Origin: Streptomyces alfalfae
GTDB lineage: Bacteria > Actinomycetota > Actinomycetes > Streptomycetales > Streptomycetaceae
Assembly: GCF_004127445.1 (NCBI RefSeq)
Contig: NZ_QEXM01000001.1
Span: forward strand, 1-64,000
Direction of reading: 5' to 3'
DNA length: 64,000 nucleotides
Shown here: positions 51,921-63,590 of the stretch, one piece after another
How positions within the stretch are numbered: position 1 is the first letter of the stretch
Layout of the letters: every line of letters starts with the position of its first letter
Notes under the pieces: model-generated
Told to the model about the DNA's origin: nothing
Databases searched by the model: none
What the model saw: the letters and a program-made list of their open reading frames with translations, nothing else
Position numbers and translations under genes: made by a program

Positions 51921-53410
51921 AGTGACGGTGCCTCCTCAAGCAGCGGGTGCCCCCACTTTTCCACGAAGGCGGCCTCGACGGCGGCTCCGACCTTGTAAAG
52001 ACGGTCGTCCTTCATGGCGGGGGCGATGATCTGCAGTCCGACGGGCAGACCGTCCTCGGGCGCGAGGCCGCAGGGCAGCGACATCGCCGCGTTGCCCGCC
52101 AGGTTGGTCGGGATGGTGCACAGGTCGGCCAGGTACATCGCCATCGGGTCGTCGGCGCGCTCACCGATCGGGAAGGCGGTGGTCGGGGTCGTCGGGGAGA
52201 CGATCACGTCGACCTGCTCGAAGGCCTTCTCGAAGTCCCGCGTGATGAGGGTGCGGACCTTCTGGGCGCTGCCGTAGTACGCGTCGTAGTAGCCGGAGCT
52301 GAGCGCGTACGTGCCGAGCATGACGCGGCGCTTGACCTCGTCGCCGAAGCCGGCCTCGCGGGTGAGCGCGGTGACGTCCTCGGCGGACTTCGTGCCGTCG
52401 TCGCCGACGCGCAGGCCGTAGCGCATGGCGTCGAACCGGGCGAGGTTCGAGGAGCACTCGGAGGGCGCGATCAGGTAGTACGCCGAAAGGGCCAGGTCGA
52501 AGGAGGGGCAGTCCAGCTCCACGACGGTCGCGCCGAGCGACCTGAGCAGCTCCACGGACTCGTTGAAGCGCTGGACGACACCGGCCTGGTAGCCCTCGCC
52601 GGAGAACTGCTTCACGACGCCGACGCGCATGCCCTCGACGCTGCCGTTGCGCGCGGCCTCGACGACCGGCGGGACCGGGGCGTCGATGGACGTCGAGTCC
52701 AGCTCGTCGTGGCCGGCGATGGCCTCGTGCAGGAGGGCCGCGTCCAGGACCGTGCGGGCGCAGGGGCCGCCCTGGTCCAGGGAGGACGAGAAGGCCACCA
52801 TGCCGTAGCGCGAGACGCCGCCGTAGGTGGGCTTGACGCCGACCGTGCCGGTGACGGCGGCGGGCTGGCGGATGGAGCCGCCGGTGTCCGTGCCGATGGC
52901 GAGCGGGGCCTCGTACGAGGCGAGGGCCGCGGAGGAGCCGCCGCCGGAGCCGCCGGGGATGCGGGTGAGGTCCCAGGGGTTGCCGGTGGGCCCGTACGCG
53001 CTGTTCTCGGTGGAGGACCCCATGGCGAACTCGTCCATGTTGGTCTTGCCGAGGATGACGACGTCGGCGGCCTTCAGGCGCTTGGTGACCGTCGCGTCGT
53101 ACGGCGGGATCCAGCCTTCGAGGATCTTCGAGCCGACGGTGGTCGGCACGCCCTCGGTGGTGAAGATGTCCTTCAGCGCGAGCGGGACGCCGGCGAGCGG
53201 GCCGAGCTTCTCGCCGCGCTCGCGCTTGGCGTCGACGGCGCGGGCCTGCGCGAGGGCGCCCTCGCGGTCGACGTGCAGGAAGGCGTGCACCTTCTCGTCG
53301 ACGGCGTCGATGCGGGCCAGGTGGGCCTCGGTGACCGCGACGGCCGTGAGCTCGCCGGAAGCGACCTTCGCGGCGATCTCGGCGGCGGTGAGCTTGATGA
53401 TGTCCGTCAT
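51917..53410 (-). CDS. gatA: Aspartyl/glutamyl-tRNA amidotransferase subunit A
   Basis: 497 aa from ATG 53410. Amidase-signature glutaminase that supplies ammonia to GatB. Catalytic triad region: Lys in [17 protein letters not shown], and the Ser-cisSer-rich loop [34 protein letters not shown] (quoted: [11 protein letters not shown] and [13 protein letters not shown]). Follows gatC by four bases. Confidence 0.97.
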   Translation of the reverse strand: MTDIIKLTAAEIAAKVASGELTAVAVTEAHLARIDAVDEKVHAFLHVDREGALAQARAVDAKRERGEKLGPLAGVPLALKDIFTTEGVPTTVGSKILEGWIPPYDATVTKRLKAADVVILGKTNMDEFAMGSSTENSAYGPTGNPWDLTRIPGGSGGGSSAALASYEAPLAIGTDTGGSIRQPAAVTGTVGVKPTYGGVSRYGMVAFSSSLDQGGPCARTVLDAALLHEAIAGHDELDSTSIDAPVPPVVEAARNGSVEGMRVGVVKQFSGEGYQAGVVQRFNESVELLRSLGATVVELDCPSFDLALSAYYLIAPSECSSNLARFDAMRYGLRVGDDGTKSAEDVTALTREAGFGDEVKRRVMLGTYALSSGYYDAYYGSAQKVRTLITRDFEKAFEQVDVIVSPTTPTTAFPIGERADDPMAMYLADLCTIPTNLAGNAAMSLPCGLAPEDGLPVGLQIIAPAMKDDRLYKVGAAVEAAFVEKWGHPLLEEAPSL

Positions 53411-53414
53411 GTTC

Positions 53415-53711
53415 TTAGTCCTCCCCCAGGATCTGCGGCACCTTGAAACGCTGCTGCTCCTGGGCCGGGGCGCCCGAGAGCGCCTGCTCGGGGGTGAGCG
53501 ACGGACGGACCTCGTCCGCGCGCATGACGTTCGTCAGCGGCAGCGGGTGCGAGGTCGGCGGTACGTCTTGGTCGGCGACCTCCGAGACGCGGGCGACCGC
53601 GCCGATGATGTCGTCGAGCTGTCCGGCGAAGTGGTCGAGCTCCTCGGCCTTCAGCTCCAGACGTGCAAGGCGGGCGAGGTGGGCGACCTCCTCGCGCGTG
53701 ATGCCAGGCAT
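53415..53711 (-). CDS. gatC: Aspartyl/glutamyl-tRNA amidotransferase subunit C
   Basis: 98 aa from ATG 53711, after GAGGA at 7 nt. [20 protein letters not shown] and [20 protein letters not shown] plus the [19 protein letters not shown] linker are diagnostic. It wraps the GatA-GatB interface. First gene of the operon; a much longer open frame upstream is not coding. Confidence 0.96.
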   Translation of the reverse strand: MPGITREEVAHLARLARLELKAEELDHFAGQLDDIIGAVARVSEVADQDVPPTSHPLPLTNVMRADEVRPSLTPEQALSGAPAQEQQRFKVPQILGED

Positions 53712-53872
53712 GCGGCGATCCTCAGGGGTGAGTGTGCGGGTTGTGGCCCCAATCCTATGGGGCCGTGCGGTGTGCCCGTTAAACGGTTTCCCCGCCCGCT
53801 TCCTCCGGCGCCCCCCCGGGGCGGTCCGGCGCGCCGCCAGCGGGGCCGCCCGCCGTGCCGCCACCGCCGCCG

Positions 53873-56236
53873 CTACTGCACCACGTGCCCCGAGGACCGG
53901 CCCATGTCGGAGGGCACGTCGGGGCCCTGCTCGGAGCCCTCGGCGAGAGCCGCCGCCGCGGCCTCCGCCGCGACGTCCACCGGCCGGCGCCAGCCGCGCG
54001 AGCCACGGGCCCGCAGCCAGGCGGTGGTCTCCTCGGCGGGCATCGCGGCGGCGACCAGCCAGCCCTGCACCGCGTCGCAGCCGAGGTCGCGCAGCCGCTC
54101 CCACGTCTCGTCGTCCTCGACGCCCTCGGCGACCACGAGCAGCCCGAGGGAATGGGCGAGGTCCACCGTGCAGCGGACGATCTCCGCGTCCTCGTTGTCC
54201 ACGGCCAGGCGGGCGACGAAGGAGCGGTCGATCTTCAGCTCGCTCACGGGCAGCCGCCGCAGGTGCACCAGCGAGGAGTACCCCGTGCCGAAGTCGTCCA
54301 GGGACATCTTCACGCCGTGCCCGGTGAGCCCGGCCAGCGTGTCCGCGGCGCGCTGCGGGTCCTCCAGGAGCACGTGCTCCGTTATCTCCAGTTGCAGCGC
54401 GCCCGCCGGGACCCCGTGCCGGGCCAGGCGCGCCGCGACCGCTCCGGCGAAGCCGGGGGTGTGCACGTCGCGCGGCGAGACGTTGACGGCGACGGGCACC
54501 TTCAGGCCCTGCGCCTGCCACTTGGCGACCTGGCCGAGGGCCGTCTCCAGGACGTACTCCGTGAGGTGCGGCATCAGGCCCGAGGACTCGGCGATGGCGA
54601 TGAACTCGTCCGGGGGCACCTTGCCGCGCTCGGGGTGCACCCAGCGCACCAGCGCCTCCAGGCCCGCCACCTTGCCGTCGAAGCGGACCTTCGGCTGGTA
54701 GTGCAGCTCCACGTCGCCCGCGTCGAGGGCGCGCCGCAGGTCACCGAGGAGGCCGAGGCGGTCGGGGGTGTTGGAGTCGCGCTTCGACTCGTACACCTCG
54801 ACGCCCGTGCGGTCCCGCTTCGCCTGGTACATCGCGACGTCCGCACGGCGGAGCAGCCCCTCCGCGTCCAGCGCGTGGTCCGGGAAGACGGCAAGGCCCG
54901 CGCTGGCCTCCAGGACGAGGGTGAGGCCGTCGAGGTCGAGCGGCGAGCCGAGCGCGGCGACCAACTGCCGGGCCACACGCGTGGCCGACGTCGTGGAGTC
55001 GGCGACCGGCAGCAGCACGGCGAACTCGTCGCCGCCCAGCCGGGCCGCCTCGGCGCCGCGCGGCAGCGCGAGCCGGAGCCGGTCCGCTATCTGCAGCAGC
55101 AGCCGGTCCCCCGCCAGGTGGCCGAGGGTGTCGTTCACCGACCGGAAGCGGTCCATGTCGATCAGCATCAACGCGGAGCGCGCACCGATCCGCTCGGCGT
55201 CGTCCAGCGCCGTCCAGGTCCGCTCCAGGAGCCACTGCCGGTTGGGCAGGCCGGTCAGCGGGTCGCGGAGCTGCTCCTCCGCGCGGGCGCGGGCGATCCA
55301 CAGGGTGGAGTCGAGGGCGACCAGCGGGATCGCGAACAGCGGCAGCAGTATCGGCAGGGAGACGGCCACCACGCATATCAGCGGGGCGATGCCGAGCAGC
55401 GCGATGCCGAGAAGTCCCTGCCGGACCAGGGCCGTTCGGGTGACGGTCGGCAGGGCGCCGGTGCGGGGCGCGTGGACGTACCAGAGCAGGACGCGGGTGA
55501 CCGCGAGGTAGGCGACGGCGATCAGGGCGACTTCGGGCGCGGTGTACAGGTCCCAGCTCTCGGGCAGCCACGGCGAGGCGGACGTCGGCGCCGTGCCGAA
55601 GGCGGCCATGGTGAGCGCGCCCGCGCCGATGCCGATGATGTCGACCGCGCCGTGCAGGATGCCCTGGCGCCAGCGGTGCCTGCGCGCGACGCCCACCAGG
55701 ACGACGACGGTGAGGCTGACCAGGCCGGCGGGCATCCAGCCGTACAGCAGGAGCACGGCGACGGTGAGCGCGCCGCCGGAGCCCGTGCCGCCCCACCAGC
55801 GGTCCCTGCCGAGGGCGACGAGGTGGCCGACGATGAGGCCGGTGAGGACGGCGAGCGACCAGCCCGCCGTGCCGGAGGGGAAGAGCGCGTGCCCGTCCGC
55901 CAGGGCCTGGAATAACCCGGCGCCGAGCAGGAGCGCGGCGGTCGCGACGACCAGGACGGGCAGCAGCGGCCAGGGCTCGCGGGCTTCGTGCTCCCCCGGG
56001 CCGCCCGCCAGGACGGCGCCGCTCTCGGCGCCCCGCGCGGCAGGCGAGGTCCACGCCCGCTCGCGCGGCTCGATGGCCGTGCTCAGTGTCCCGCCCGCGG
56101 TTCCCGCCACGGCTGTGCCCGGCGTGCCCGTGTCGGCGGCCGGTGATGTGCGGCGGCCCCGCAGCCACGTGCTCGGCGCGCGCCACTGGCGCGCGCGCAG
56201 CCGTGAGTCCGGGGCGGCGCTTTCGGTCGGTTCCAT
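53873..56236 (-). CDS. rmdB: Membrane GGDEF-EAL c-di-GMP protein (RmdB-like)
   Basis: About 787 aa from ATG 56236 with AGGGACGGGA just upstream. Residues ~90-335 hold about eight membrane helices in an MASE-like sensor region. GGDEF lies at ~345-505 with intact [12 protein letters not shown] but no RxxD inhibitory site (RGAE instead). EAL at ~525-770 is complete: [44 protein letters not shown] phosphodiesterase, perhaps bifunctional, is predicted. Its place beside ligA and gatC matches what I recall for RmdB of S. coelicolor, which affects aerial development. It contrasts with the CdgC-like protein, where EAL is dead. Confidence 0.86.
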   Translation of the reverse strand: MEPTESAAPDSRLRARQWRAPSTWLRGRRTSPAADTGTPGTAVAGTAGGTLSTAIEPRERAWTSPAARGAESGAVLAGGPGEHEAREPWPLLPVLVVATAALLLGAGLFQALADGHALFPSGTAGWSLAVLTGLIVGHLVALGRDRWWGGTGSGGALTVAVLLLYGWMPAGLVSLTVVVLVGVARRHRWRQGILHGAVDIIGIGAGALTMAAFGTAPTSASPWLPESWDLYTAPEVALIAVAYLAVTRVLLWYVHAPRTGALPTVTRTALVRQGLLGIALLGIAPLICVVAVSLPILLPLFAIPLVALDSTLWIARARAEEQLRDPLTGLPNRQWLLERTWTALDDAERIGARSALMLIDMDRFRSVNDTLGHLAGDRLLLQIADRLRLALPRGAEAARLGGDEFAVLLPVADSTTSATRVARQLVAALGSPLDLDGLTLVLEASAGLAVFPDHALDAEGLLRRADVAMYQAKRDRTGVEVYESKRDSNTPDRLGLLGDLRRALDAGDVELHYQPKVRFDGKVAGLEALVRWVHPERGKVPPDEFIAIAESSGLMPHLTEYVLETALGQVAKWQAQGLKVPVAVNVSPRDVHTPGFAGAVAARLARHGVPAGALQLEITEHVLLEDPQRAADTLAGLTGHGVKMSLDDFGTGYSSLVHLRRLPVSELKIDRSFVARLAVDNEDAEIVRCTVDLAHSLGLLVVAEGVEDDETWERLRDLGCDAVQGWLVAAAMPAEETTAWLRARGSRGWRRPVDVAAEAAAAALAEGSEQGPDVPSDMGRSSGHVVQ

Positions 56237-56358
56237 TCCCGTCCCTCTCACAGCCGGCGGTGCCCACGCCTTGCGGACCCGGCCCGGTGTCGGCCGCGTC
56301 CGGTTCTTCCGTCCCCGCGCTCTCGACGAGCAGGCGGTTGCCTCTTCACTCGTTCCGA

Positions 56359-56400
56359 ATAGGGGATGCCCCCTTCCACATAGGGGATGCCCCCTTCCAC
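56359..56400. repeat. Tandem 21-bp repeat upstream of the RmdB-like gene
   Basis: Two exact copies of a 21-bp unit at 56359-56379 and 56380-56400, each containing AGGGG-ATG-CCCCCT, a small inverted repeat. It lies about 125 bases upstream of the rmdB start, in the 332-bp gap before ligA. No gene is seen in this gap. A tandem operator or a recent duplication are both possible. Confidence 0.8.
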
Positions 56401-56568
56401 GCTCTGTGATGAGCAGGAGATACCCCGTTCGCGGCGGGGCACGGCAGGCGCACATCTCAACAGTAGGCCGCAGAAGGCTTCCACGGGCAGCGGTCGACCA
56501 CGGTTGCCCGAATGCGACCCGGCCACCCTTATGCATCTGGTATGCGCCGAACGGGTGGCCTTCAACCG

Positions 56569-58767
<2,199 letters not shown>

Positions 58768-58782
58768 TTACGTCATACCCAA

Positions 58783-59793
58783 TTACTCAGGGTTGTCCGC
58801 GAGTGATCTCGCCGCCCTGACGCAGTGGGCGAGCACCTCGCGTGCGTACGCGGGAGAAGCCCCCGCGAGTCCGCACGACGGGGTGATCACGACCGACTCC
58901 GCGAGCGATCCCGGATCCAGCCCCAACCTGCGCCACAACGTCCTGACACCCATGACGCTACCGGCAGGGTCTGACAATCGGCCGTCCACGCCCGGCACGA
59001 CGCCGGCGAGGAACCGCGTGCCGGCCTCGACCGCCTCGCCGATCGCCTCGTCGTCACGCTCGGTGAGCAGGGAGAAGTCGCAGGAGATCGCATCGGCCCC
59101 GGCGCGGCGCAGGAGGGCGAAGGGGACGTCGGGGGCGCAGGAGTGGACGACTTTCGGCCCCTCCCCCTGGACGGCGAGGACGTCCCGCAGGGTGCTCTCC
59201 ACGACCTGCCGGTCCACGGCCCGGTGGGTGCGGTACTCGCTCGCCGTCTTGATCCGCCCGCGCAGCACGGCGATGAGCGAGGGCTCGTCGAGCTGGAGCA
59301 CCACCTGGGCGCCCGGCACCCTGCGGCGTACGTCGGCGAGGTGCCCGCGCAGGCCTTCGGCGAGGGAACCCGCGAGGTCGCGGCAGGCGCCGGGGTCGGA
59401 GAGCGCCGCCTCGCCGTTCCTGAGTTCGAGCGCGGCGGCGAGCGTCCAGGGCCCGACGGCCTGGACCTTCAGCGGGCCCTCGTACCCCTGGGTGAACTCC
59501 TCCAGGGCGTCGAGGTCCTCGCCGAGCCAGGCCCTGGCCCGCCGGGTGTCCCGGCCCGGCCGGTCGCCGATCCGCCAGCCGCTGGGCTCCACGCGCGCGT
59601 ACAGGTCGACGAGCAGGCCCGCGGTGCGGCCGATCATGTCGGCGCCGGGGCCGCGCGCGGGCAGCTCGGCGAGGTACGGGATGCCCTGCCCGGGCCCGTC
59701 GAAGCTGCCGGCGACGGTCTTGGCGGCCTCACGGGCGTCGCCGCCCGGCATGGACCCGACGCCGGTCGCCGGGCCCCAGGTGTGCGCGGTCAT
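58783..59793 (-). CDS. MetE-like (cobalamin-independent methionine synthase C-terminal family) protein
   Basis: 336 aa from ATG 59793, overlapping the SDR stop by four bases (ATGA). A single UROD/MetE barrel: WGPATGVGSMPGGDAREA at the start, VQLQLDEPSL-type block as GAQVVLQLDEPSLIAVL, zinc-site HSCAPDVPFALLRRAGADAISCDFSL and a C-terminal PSCGLAGASPAYA. It has no N-terminal MetE half, so it cannot use folate in the classic way; short MetE proteins in archaea and actinobacteria take methyl from corrinoid proteins or other donors. Function in methyl transfer to homocysteine is likely but not proven. Confidence 0.85.
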   Translation of the reverse strand: MTAHTWGPATGVGSMPGGDAREAAKTVAGSFDGPGQGIPYLAELPARGPGADMIGRTAGLLVDLYARVEPSGWRIGDRPGRDTRRARAWLGEDLDALEEFTQGYEGPLKVQAVGPWTLAAALELRNGEAALSDPGACRDLAGSLAEGLRGHLADVRRRVPGAQVVLQLDEPSLIAVLRGRIKTASEYRTHRAVDRQVVESTLRDVLAVQGEGPKVVHSCAPDVPFALLRRAGADAISCDFSLLTERDDEAIGEAVEAGTRFLAGVVPGVDGRLSDPAGSVMGVRTLWRRLGLDPGSLAESVVITPSCGLAGASPAYAREVLAHCVRAARSLADNPE

Positions 59794-60488
59794 CGTCCGG
59801 GCCGCACCGTCAGGTCGTTGACCTCCGCGTCGCGCGGCAGGTCGAGGGCCATGACGATCGTCGTGGCGACCGACTCGGGGTCGATCCAGCGCGAGGCGTC
59901 GTACTCCTTGCCCTCCTGCTGGTGGACCTTGACCTGCATGGCGCTCGCCGTGCGGCCGGGGTAGACGGAGGTGACCCGGACGCCGTTGCCGTGTTCCTCC
60001 TGGCGCAGGGAGTCGGCGAGGGCCTTCAGGCCGTGCTTGGAGGCCGCGTAGGCCGACCACTCGGGGCCCGCCTTCAGACCGGCGCCCGAGTTGACGAAGA
60101 CCACGTGCCCCTGCGCGAGCCGCAGTTGGGGCAGGAGGTGGCGGGTCAGCTCGGCGGGGGCGATGAGATTGACGTTGAGCTGGTGGCGCCAGGTCTTGGG
60201 GGTGAGTTCGCCGACCGGGCCGAGGTCGACGACGCCCGCGATGTGCAGCAGGGAGTCCACCCGCTCGGGCAGCGACTGGTGGCCGAAGGCCCAGGAGAGC
60301 TTGTCGGGGTCGGAGAGGTCGCCGACGAGGGTCCTCGCGCCGGGGAACTCGGCGGCGAGCTCCTTGGCGCGGCCCGCGTCCCGTGCGTGCAGGACGAGGT
60401 CGTCGCCGCGTGTGTGCAGACGGCGGGCGACGGCCGCGCCGATGCCGGAGCCCGCCCCGGTGATCACATGTGTTGCCATACCCGCCAT
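59790..60488 (-). CDS. SDR family oxidoreductase
   Basis: 232 aa from ATG 60488 (MAGMATHVITGAG); ATG 60479 is possible. Short-chain dehydrogenase signatures: TGAGSGIGAAVARRLHTRG, LLHIAGVVDL, NVNLIAPAELTRHLLP, catalytic Ser in VFVNSGAG, and YAASKHGLKALADSLRQE with Tyr-x3-Lys. NADP(H) enzyme, substrate unknown. It overlaps the MetE-like gene and follows the LOG gene by 7 bases, so the three are one transcript. Confidence 0.9.
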   Translation of the reverse strand: MAGMATHVITGAGSGIGAAVARRLHTRGDDLVLHARDAGRAKELAAEFPGARTLVGDLSDPDKLSWAFGHQSLPERVDSLLHIAGVVDLGPVGELTPKTWRHQLNVNLIAPAELTRHLLPQLRLAQGHVVFVNSGAGLKAGPEWSAYAASKHGLKALADSLRQEEHGNGVRVTSVYPGRTASAMQVKVHQQEGKEYDASRWIDPESVATTIVMALDLPRDAEVNDLTVRPGR

Positions 60489-60495
60489 GCTCGCA

Positions 60496-61041
60496 TCACC
60501 GGGTGCCTTGTGATTCCTCCAGGTAGGCCAGTGCGCCCACGGGCTCCTCGGCGAAGAAGACCAGGTCGGTCAGCGGCAGGGGCAGGAATCCCTCGTCCTC
60601 CATGCGCCGGAACTGCTCCTTCAGGCCGTCGTAGAAGCCCTCGGAGTTCAGCAGGACGACCGGCTTGGTGTGCTTGCCGTGCTTCTTCAGCTCCAGGATC
60701 TCCGTGGCCTCGTCGAGCGTGCCGGTGCCGCCCACCATGATCACGATCGCGTCGGCCTTGGCCAGGAGCAGCGCCTTGCGCTCGGCGAGGTCACGCGCGA
60801 TCACCATCTCGTGGGGCTCCGAGACCGCCCTGGCCTTGGCGGCGAGGAAGTCCACGGAGACGCCGACGAGCCGCCCTCCCGCCTTCTCCACGCCATCGGC
60901 CACGACCTTCATCAGGCCGCTCTCGGAACCGCCCCAGACCAGCGTGTGGCCGCCCTTGCCGAGCAGCTCGGCGAACTGGCGGGCCGGGCGGGTGTAGCGG
61001 TCGTCGAGGTCGGCGGCGGAGAGGAAGACGCAGATATCCAT
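60496..61041 (-). CDS. LOG-type (TIGR00730/TIGR00725-like) Rossmann fold phosphoribohydrolase
   Basis: 181 aa from ATG 61041 (MDICVFLSAAD); the frame is open to 61095 but that part overlaps the DUF427 promoter. Family blocks: HTLVWGGSESGLMKVVADG (nucleotide loop) and MVGGTGTLDEATEILELKKHGKHTKPVVLLNSEGFYDGL, with the GGxGTLxE signature. LOG enzymes release cytokinin-type bases or free ribose-5-phosphate from nucleotides. First gene of the run leading to ligA. Confidence 0.86.
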   Translation of the reverse strand: MDICVFLSAADLDDRYTRPARQFAELLGKGGHTLVWGGSESGLMKVVADGVEKAGGRLVGVSVDFLAAKARAVSEPHEMVIARDLAERKALLLAKADAIVIMVGGTGTLDEATEILELKKHGKHTKPVVLLNSEGFYDGLKEQFRRMEDEGFLPLPLTDLVFFAEEPVGALAYLEESQGTR

Positions 61042-61093
61042 GGGACCACGGTACGGTCCGACTCCGACAGCACTCACCGAGGAGGGCCGAGTC

Positions 61094-61429
61094 ATGACCG
61101 CGGGACATCGGATCAGCGTCGAGCGGGGCGCCCAGCACGTACGCGTGGTGCACGACGGGCAGGTCGTGGCGGAGAGCGGACGCCCGCTGCTGCTGCGCGA
61201 GACGGGCTACCCGGTGCGGTACTACCTCCCCCCGGAGGACGTCCGCACCGACCTGCTGACCCCGTCGGACACCACCACGCACTGCCCGTTCAAGGGGACG
61301 GCTTCCTACTGGTCGCTCCCCGGCGCGGCCGACACCGTCTGGGCCTACCGGGAGCCGAAGCCGGACGTGGCGGAGATCAAGGACCACTTCTGCTTCTACG
61401 ACGCGGAGGTCACCGAGCCGGGGCGCTAG
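61094..61429 (+). CDS. DUF427 domain protein
   Basis: 111 aa from ATG 61094 with GGAGGG 8 nt upstream. The DUF427 fold is a small beta-tent: VVHDGQVVAESGRPLLLRETG, RYYLPPEDVR, THCPFKGTASYWSL and FYDAEVTEPGR. One domain only; other members have two. Function unknown, often linked to redox or sugar metabolism. Divergent from the LOG gene. Confidence 0.88.
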   Translation: MTAGHRISVERGAQHVRVVHDGQVVAESGRPLLLRETGYPVRYYLPPEDVRTDLLTPSDTTTHCPFKGTASYWSLPGAADTVWAYREPKPDVAEIKDHFCFYDAEVTEPGR

Positions 61430-61530
61430 GCGGACGCCCCGCCGCGAGCACGGTCATCGCGGACGAGTCCCGCCGGCACGGCGTGCCGGCGCTGTTCTTC
61501 CGCGATCCCCGCTTCCGGGACCCGCGCGGG

Positions 61531-62676
61531 TCACACCCCCGCCGTCACCCGTTCCGTCGTCGCGATCGTGGCCGAGCCGACCACGCGCGTGCCGTCGTAC
61601 AGGACGATCGCCTGGCCGGGGGCCACGCCGCGGACCGGCTCGGTGAAGGAGACGTGCAGGGCGCCGTCGACCAGGTCGGCCGTCACCTCCGTCTCGCCGC
61701 CGTGGGCCCGGAGCTGGGCCGTGTACGTGCCGGGGCCGGTCGGGGCGGCGCCGCACCAGCGGGGCTTGATCGCGGTCAGGCCGGTCACGTCCAGGGCCGC
61801 GGCCGGGCCGACGGTCACGGTGTTGTCCACCGGGGAGATGTCCAGGACGTAGCGTGGCTTGCCGTCGGGGGCGGGCGTGCCGATCCGGAGGCCCTTGCGC
61901 TGGCCGATCGTGTAGCCGTACGCCCCTTCGTGGGTGCCGACGACCGCCCCGGACTCGTCCACGATTTCGCCCTCGGCCTTGCCGAGGCGGGCGGCGAGGA
62001 AGCCCTGGGTGTCGCCGTCGGCGATGAAGCAGATGTCGTGGCTGTCCGGCTTCTTGGCGACGGCCAGACCGCGCTGCTCGGCCTCCGCGCGGATCTCCTC
62101 CTTGGTGGTGAGCGTGTCACCGAGGGGGAACATCGCGTGGGCGAGCTGGCGGTCGTCGAGGACCCCGAGGACGTAGCTCTGGTCCTTGGCCATGTCGGAG
62201 GCGCGGTGCAGTTCGCGCGTGCCGTCCTCCTTCACGATCACCTTGGCGTAGTGGCCGGTGACGACCGCGTCGAAGCCGAGGGCGAGGGCCTTGTCGAGCA
62301 GCGCGGCGAACTTGATCTTCTCGTTGCAGCGCAGGCACGGGTTCGGGGTGCGCCCCGCCTCGTACTCGGCCACGAAGTCCTCGACGACGTCCTCGCGGAA
62401 CCGCTCGGCGAGGTCCCACACGTAGAACGGGATGCCGATGACGTCCGCGGCGCGGCGGGCGTCGCGCGAGTCCTCGATCGTGCAGCAGCCGCGCGCGCCC
62501 GTGCGGAACGACTGCGGGTTCGCCGAGAGCGCGAGGTGCACTCCCGTCACGTCGTGGCCGGCCTCGGCGGCACGGGCGGCGGCGACGGCGGAGTCCACGC
62601 CTCCGGACATGGCGGCCAGGACACGGAGGGGGCGCGGGGAGGGCTCTGGGCGCTGCGGGGTCTCGGTCAAAGTCAT
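61531..62676 (-). CDS. mnmA: tRNA-specific 2-thiouridylase
   Basis: 381 aa from ATG 62676. Makes s2U34 in tRNA for Lys, Glu and Gln. PP-loop [20 protein letters not shown], catalytic Cys of the [12 protein letters not shown] loop and the second Cys in DICFIADGD (persulfide relay), plus GQRKGLRIG and the C-terminal beta domain with [13 protein letters not shown]. Its sulfur donor partner, a cysteine desulfurase, lies just upstream at the window edge with the amidase gene in between on the other strand. Confidence 0.96.
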   Translation of the reverse strand: MTLTETPQRPEPSPRPLRVLAAMSGGVDSAVAAARAAEAGHDVTGVHLALSANPQSFRTGARGCCTIEDSRDARRAADVIGIPFYVWDLAERFREDVVEDFVAEYEAGRTPNPCLRCNEKIKFAALLDKALALGFDAVVTGHYAKVIVKEDGTRELHRASDMAKDQSYVLGVLDDRQLAHAMFPLGDTLTTKEEIRAEAEQRGLAVAKKPDSHDICFIADGDTQGFLAARLGKAEGEIVDESGAVVGTHEGAYGYTIGQRKGLRIGTPAPDGKPRYVLDISPVDNTVTVGPAAALDVTGLTAIKPRWCGAAPTGPGTYTAQLRAHGGETEVTADLVDGALHVSFTEPVRGVAPGQAIVLYDGTRVVGSATIATTERVTAGV

Positions 62677-62737
62677 AGCTTCAACAGAGTACGGGGCTTC
62701 GGGAACCGGATGCCCATGAGTAAGCGTTGACGATCAC

Positions 62738-63430
62738 ATGGGGGCAGAAACCGATGGCGGAAAGAAGCCGGGGCGCGGCGGGATCGACCGGCGCACCCTG
62801 CTGATCGGCGGCGCCGCGGCGGTCACGGGCAGCGCGCTGCTCGCCAAGGACGAGCTGGGCCGGCTGTGGTGGCGCGTGCCCGGTGTGGACAAGGGGCGCA
62901 AGGAGGGCGAGGTCGACGCCAGGGGCGTCCAGTGGACCGCGGCGTCGGACGACAACTGGCGGCGCGCCGACCGCCCCGACGACTACGCCATCGACCGCGT
63001 GGTGATCCACGTGGTCCAAGGCGGCTATGACACGGCCCTGCGTGTCTTCAAGGACCCGAGCCACGGCGCCGCCGCGCACTATGTGATCCGTAAGGACGGA
63101 CACATCGCGCAGATGATCCGCGAGCTGGACGTGGCGTTCCACGCGGGCAACAGAAGCTGGAACGAACGGAGCATCGGCATCGAGCACGAGGGCTTCGTGG
63201 ACCAGAAGTCCTCGTTCACGGACGCGATGTACGCGGCTTCGGCGCGGCTCACCGCCGGCATATGCAGGCGGTATGACTTCCCGGTGGACCGGGAGCACAT
63301 CGTCGGGCACGTGGAGGTGCCGGGCACGGACCACACGGACCCGGGGCCCCACTGGGACTGGGACCGGTACATACGCCTGGTGCGCGAGGCACGGGACCGG
63401 CCGGAACCGGCCCGCACGAAGAAGGCCTAG
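62738..63430 (+). CDS. Tat-type N-acetylmuramoyl-L-alanine amidase
   Basis: 230 aa from ATG 62738. Twin-arginine signal IDRRTLLIGGAAAVTGSALL at residues ~15-35. Amidase_2 (PGRP) domain: zinc His in DRVVIHVVQGGYD, AAHYVIRKDGHIAQMIREL, VAFHAGNRSWNERSIGIEHEG with catalytic Glu, and zinc His/Asp-type end VGHVEVPGTDHTDPGPHWDW. It cleaves the stem peptide from MurNAc in the wall. It is inserted between mnmA and the cysteine desulfurase on the opposite strand. Confidence 0.9.
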   Translation: MGAETDGGKKPGRGGIDRRTLLIGGAAAVTGSALLAKDELGRLWWRVPGVDKGRKEGEVDARGVQWTAASDDNWRRADRPDDYAIDRVVIHVVQGGYDTALRVFKDPSHGAAAHYVIRKDGHIAQMIRELDVAFHAGNRSWNERSIGIEHEGFVDQKSSFTDAMYAASARLTAGICRRYDFPVDREHIVGHVEVPGTDHTDPGPHWDWDRYIRLVREARDRPEPARTKKA

Positions 63431-63590
63431 CGCCCGCCGCAGCCCGGCTTCGCGGGCCCGGCGCAGGCCCGGCCTCGCAGCATAGAGCCCACGCCTGGCG
63501 TTGCGACCCCTGAGTCACGCTCCCGCCTCGCGGGCCCTGGGTCATGCCCCCCGCCCTCGCGGGCCCTGGGGCGCGCCCCGCGTCGTGGCT
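63431..63590. repeat. Imperfect GC-rich repeats between amidase and desulfurase
   Basis: CCTCGCGGGCCCTGGG occurs twice in near-identical form (about 63526 and 63554), each followed by a GTCATGCC/GCGCGCC variant, and related CTTCGCGGGCCCGG precedes them. No gene and no clear terminator hairpin stands out. Confidence 0.5.
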
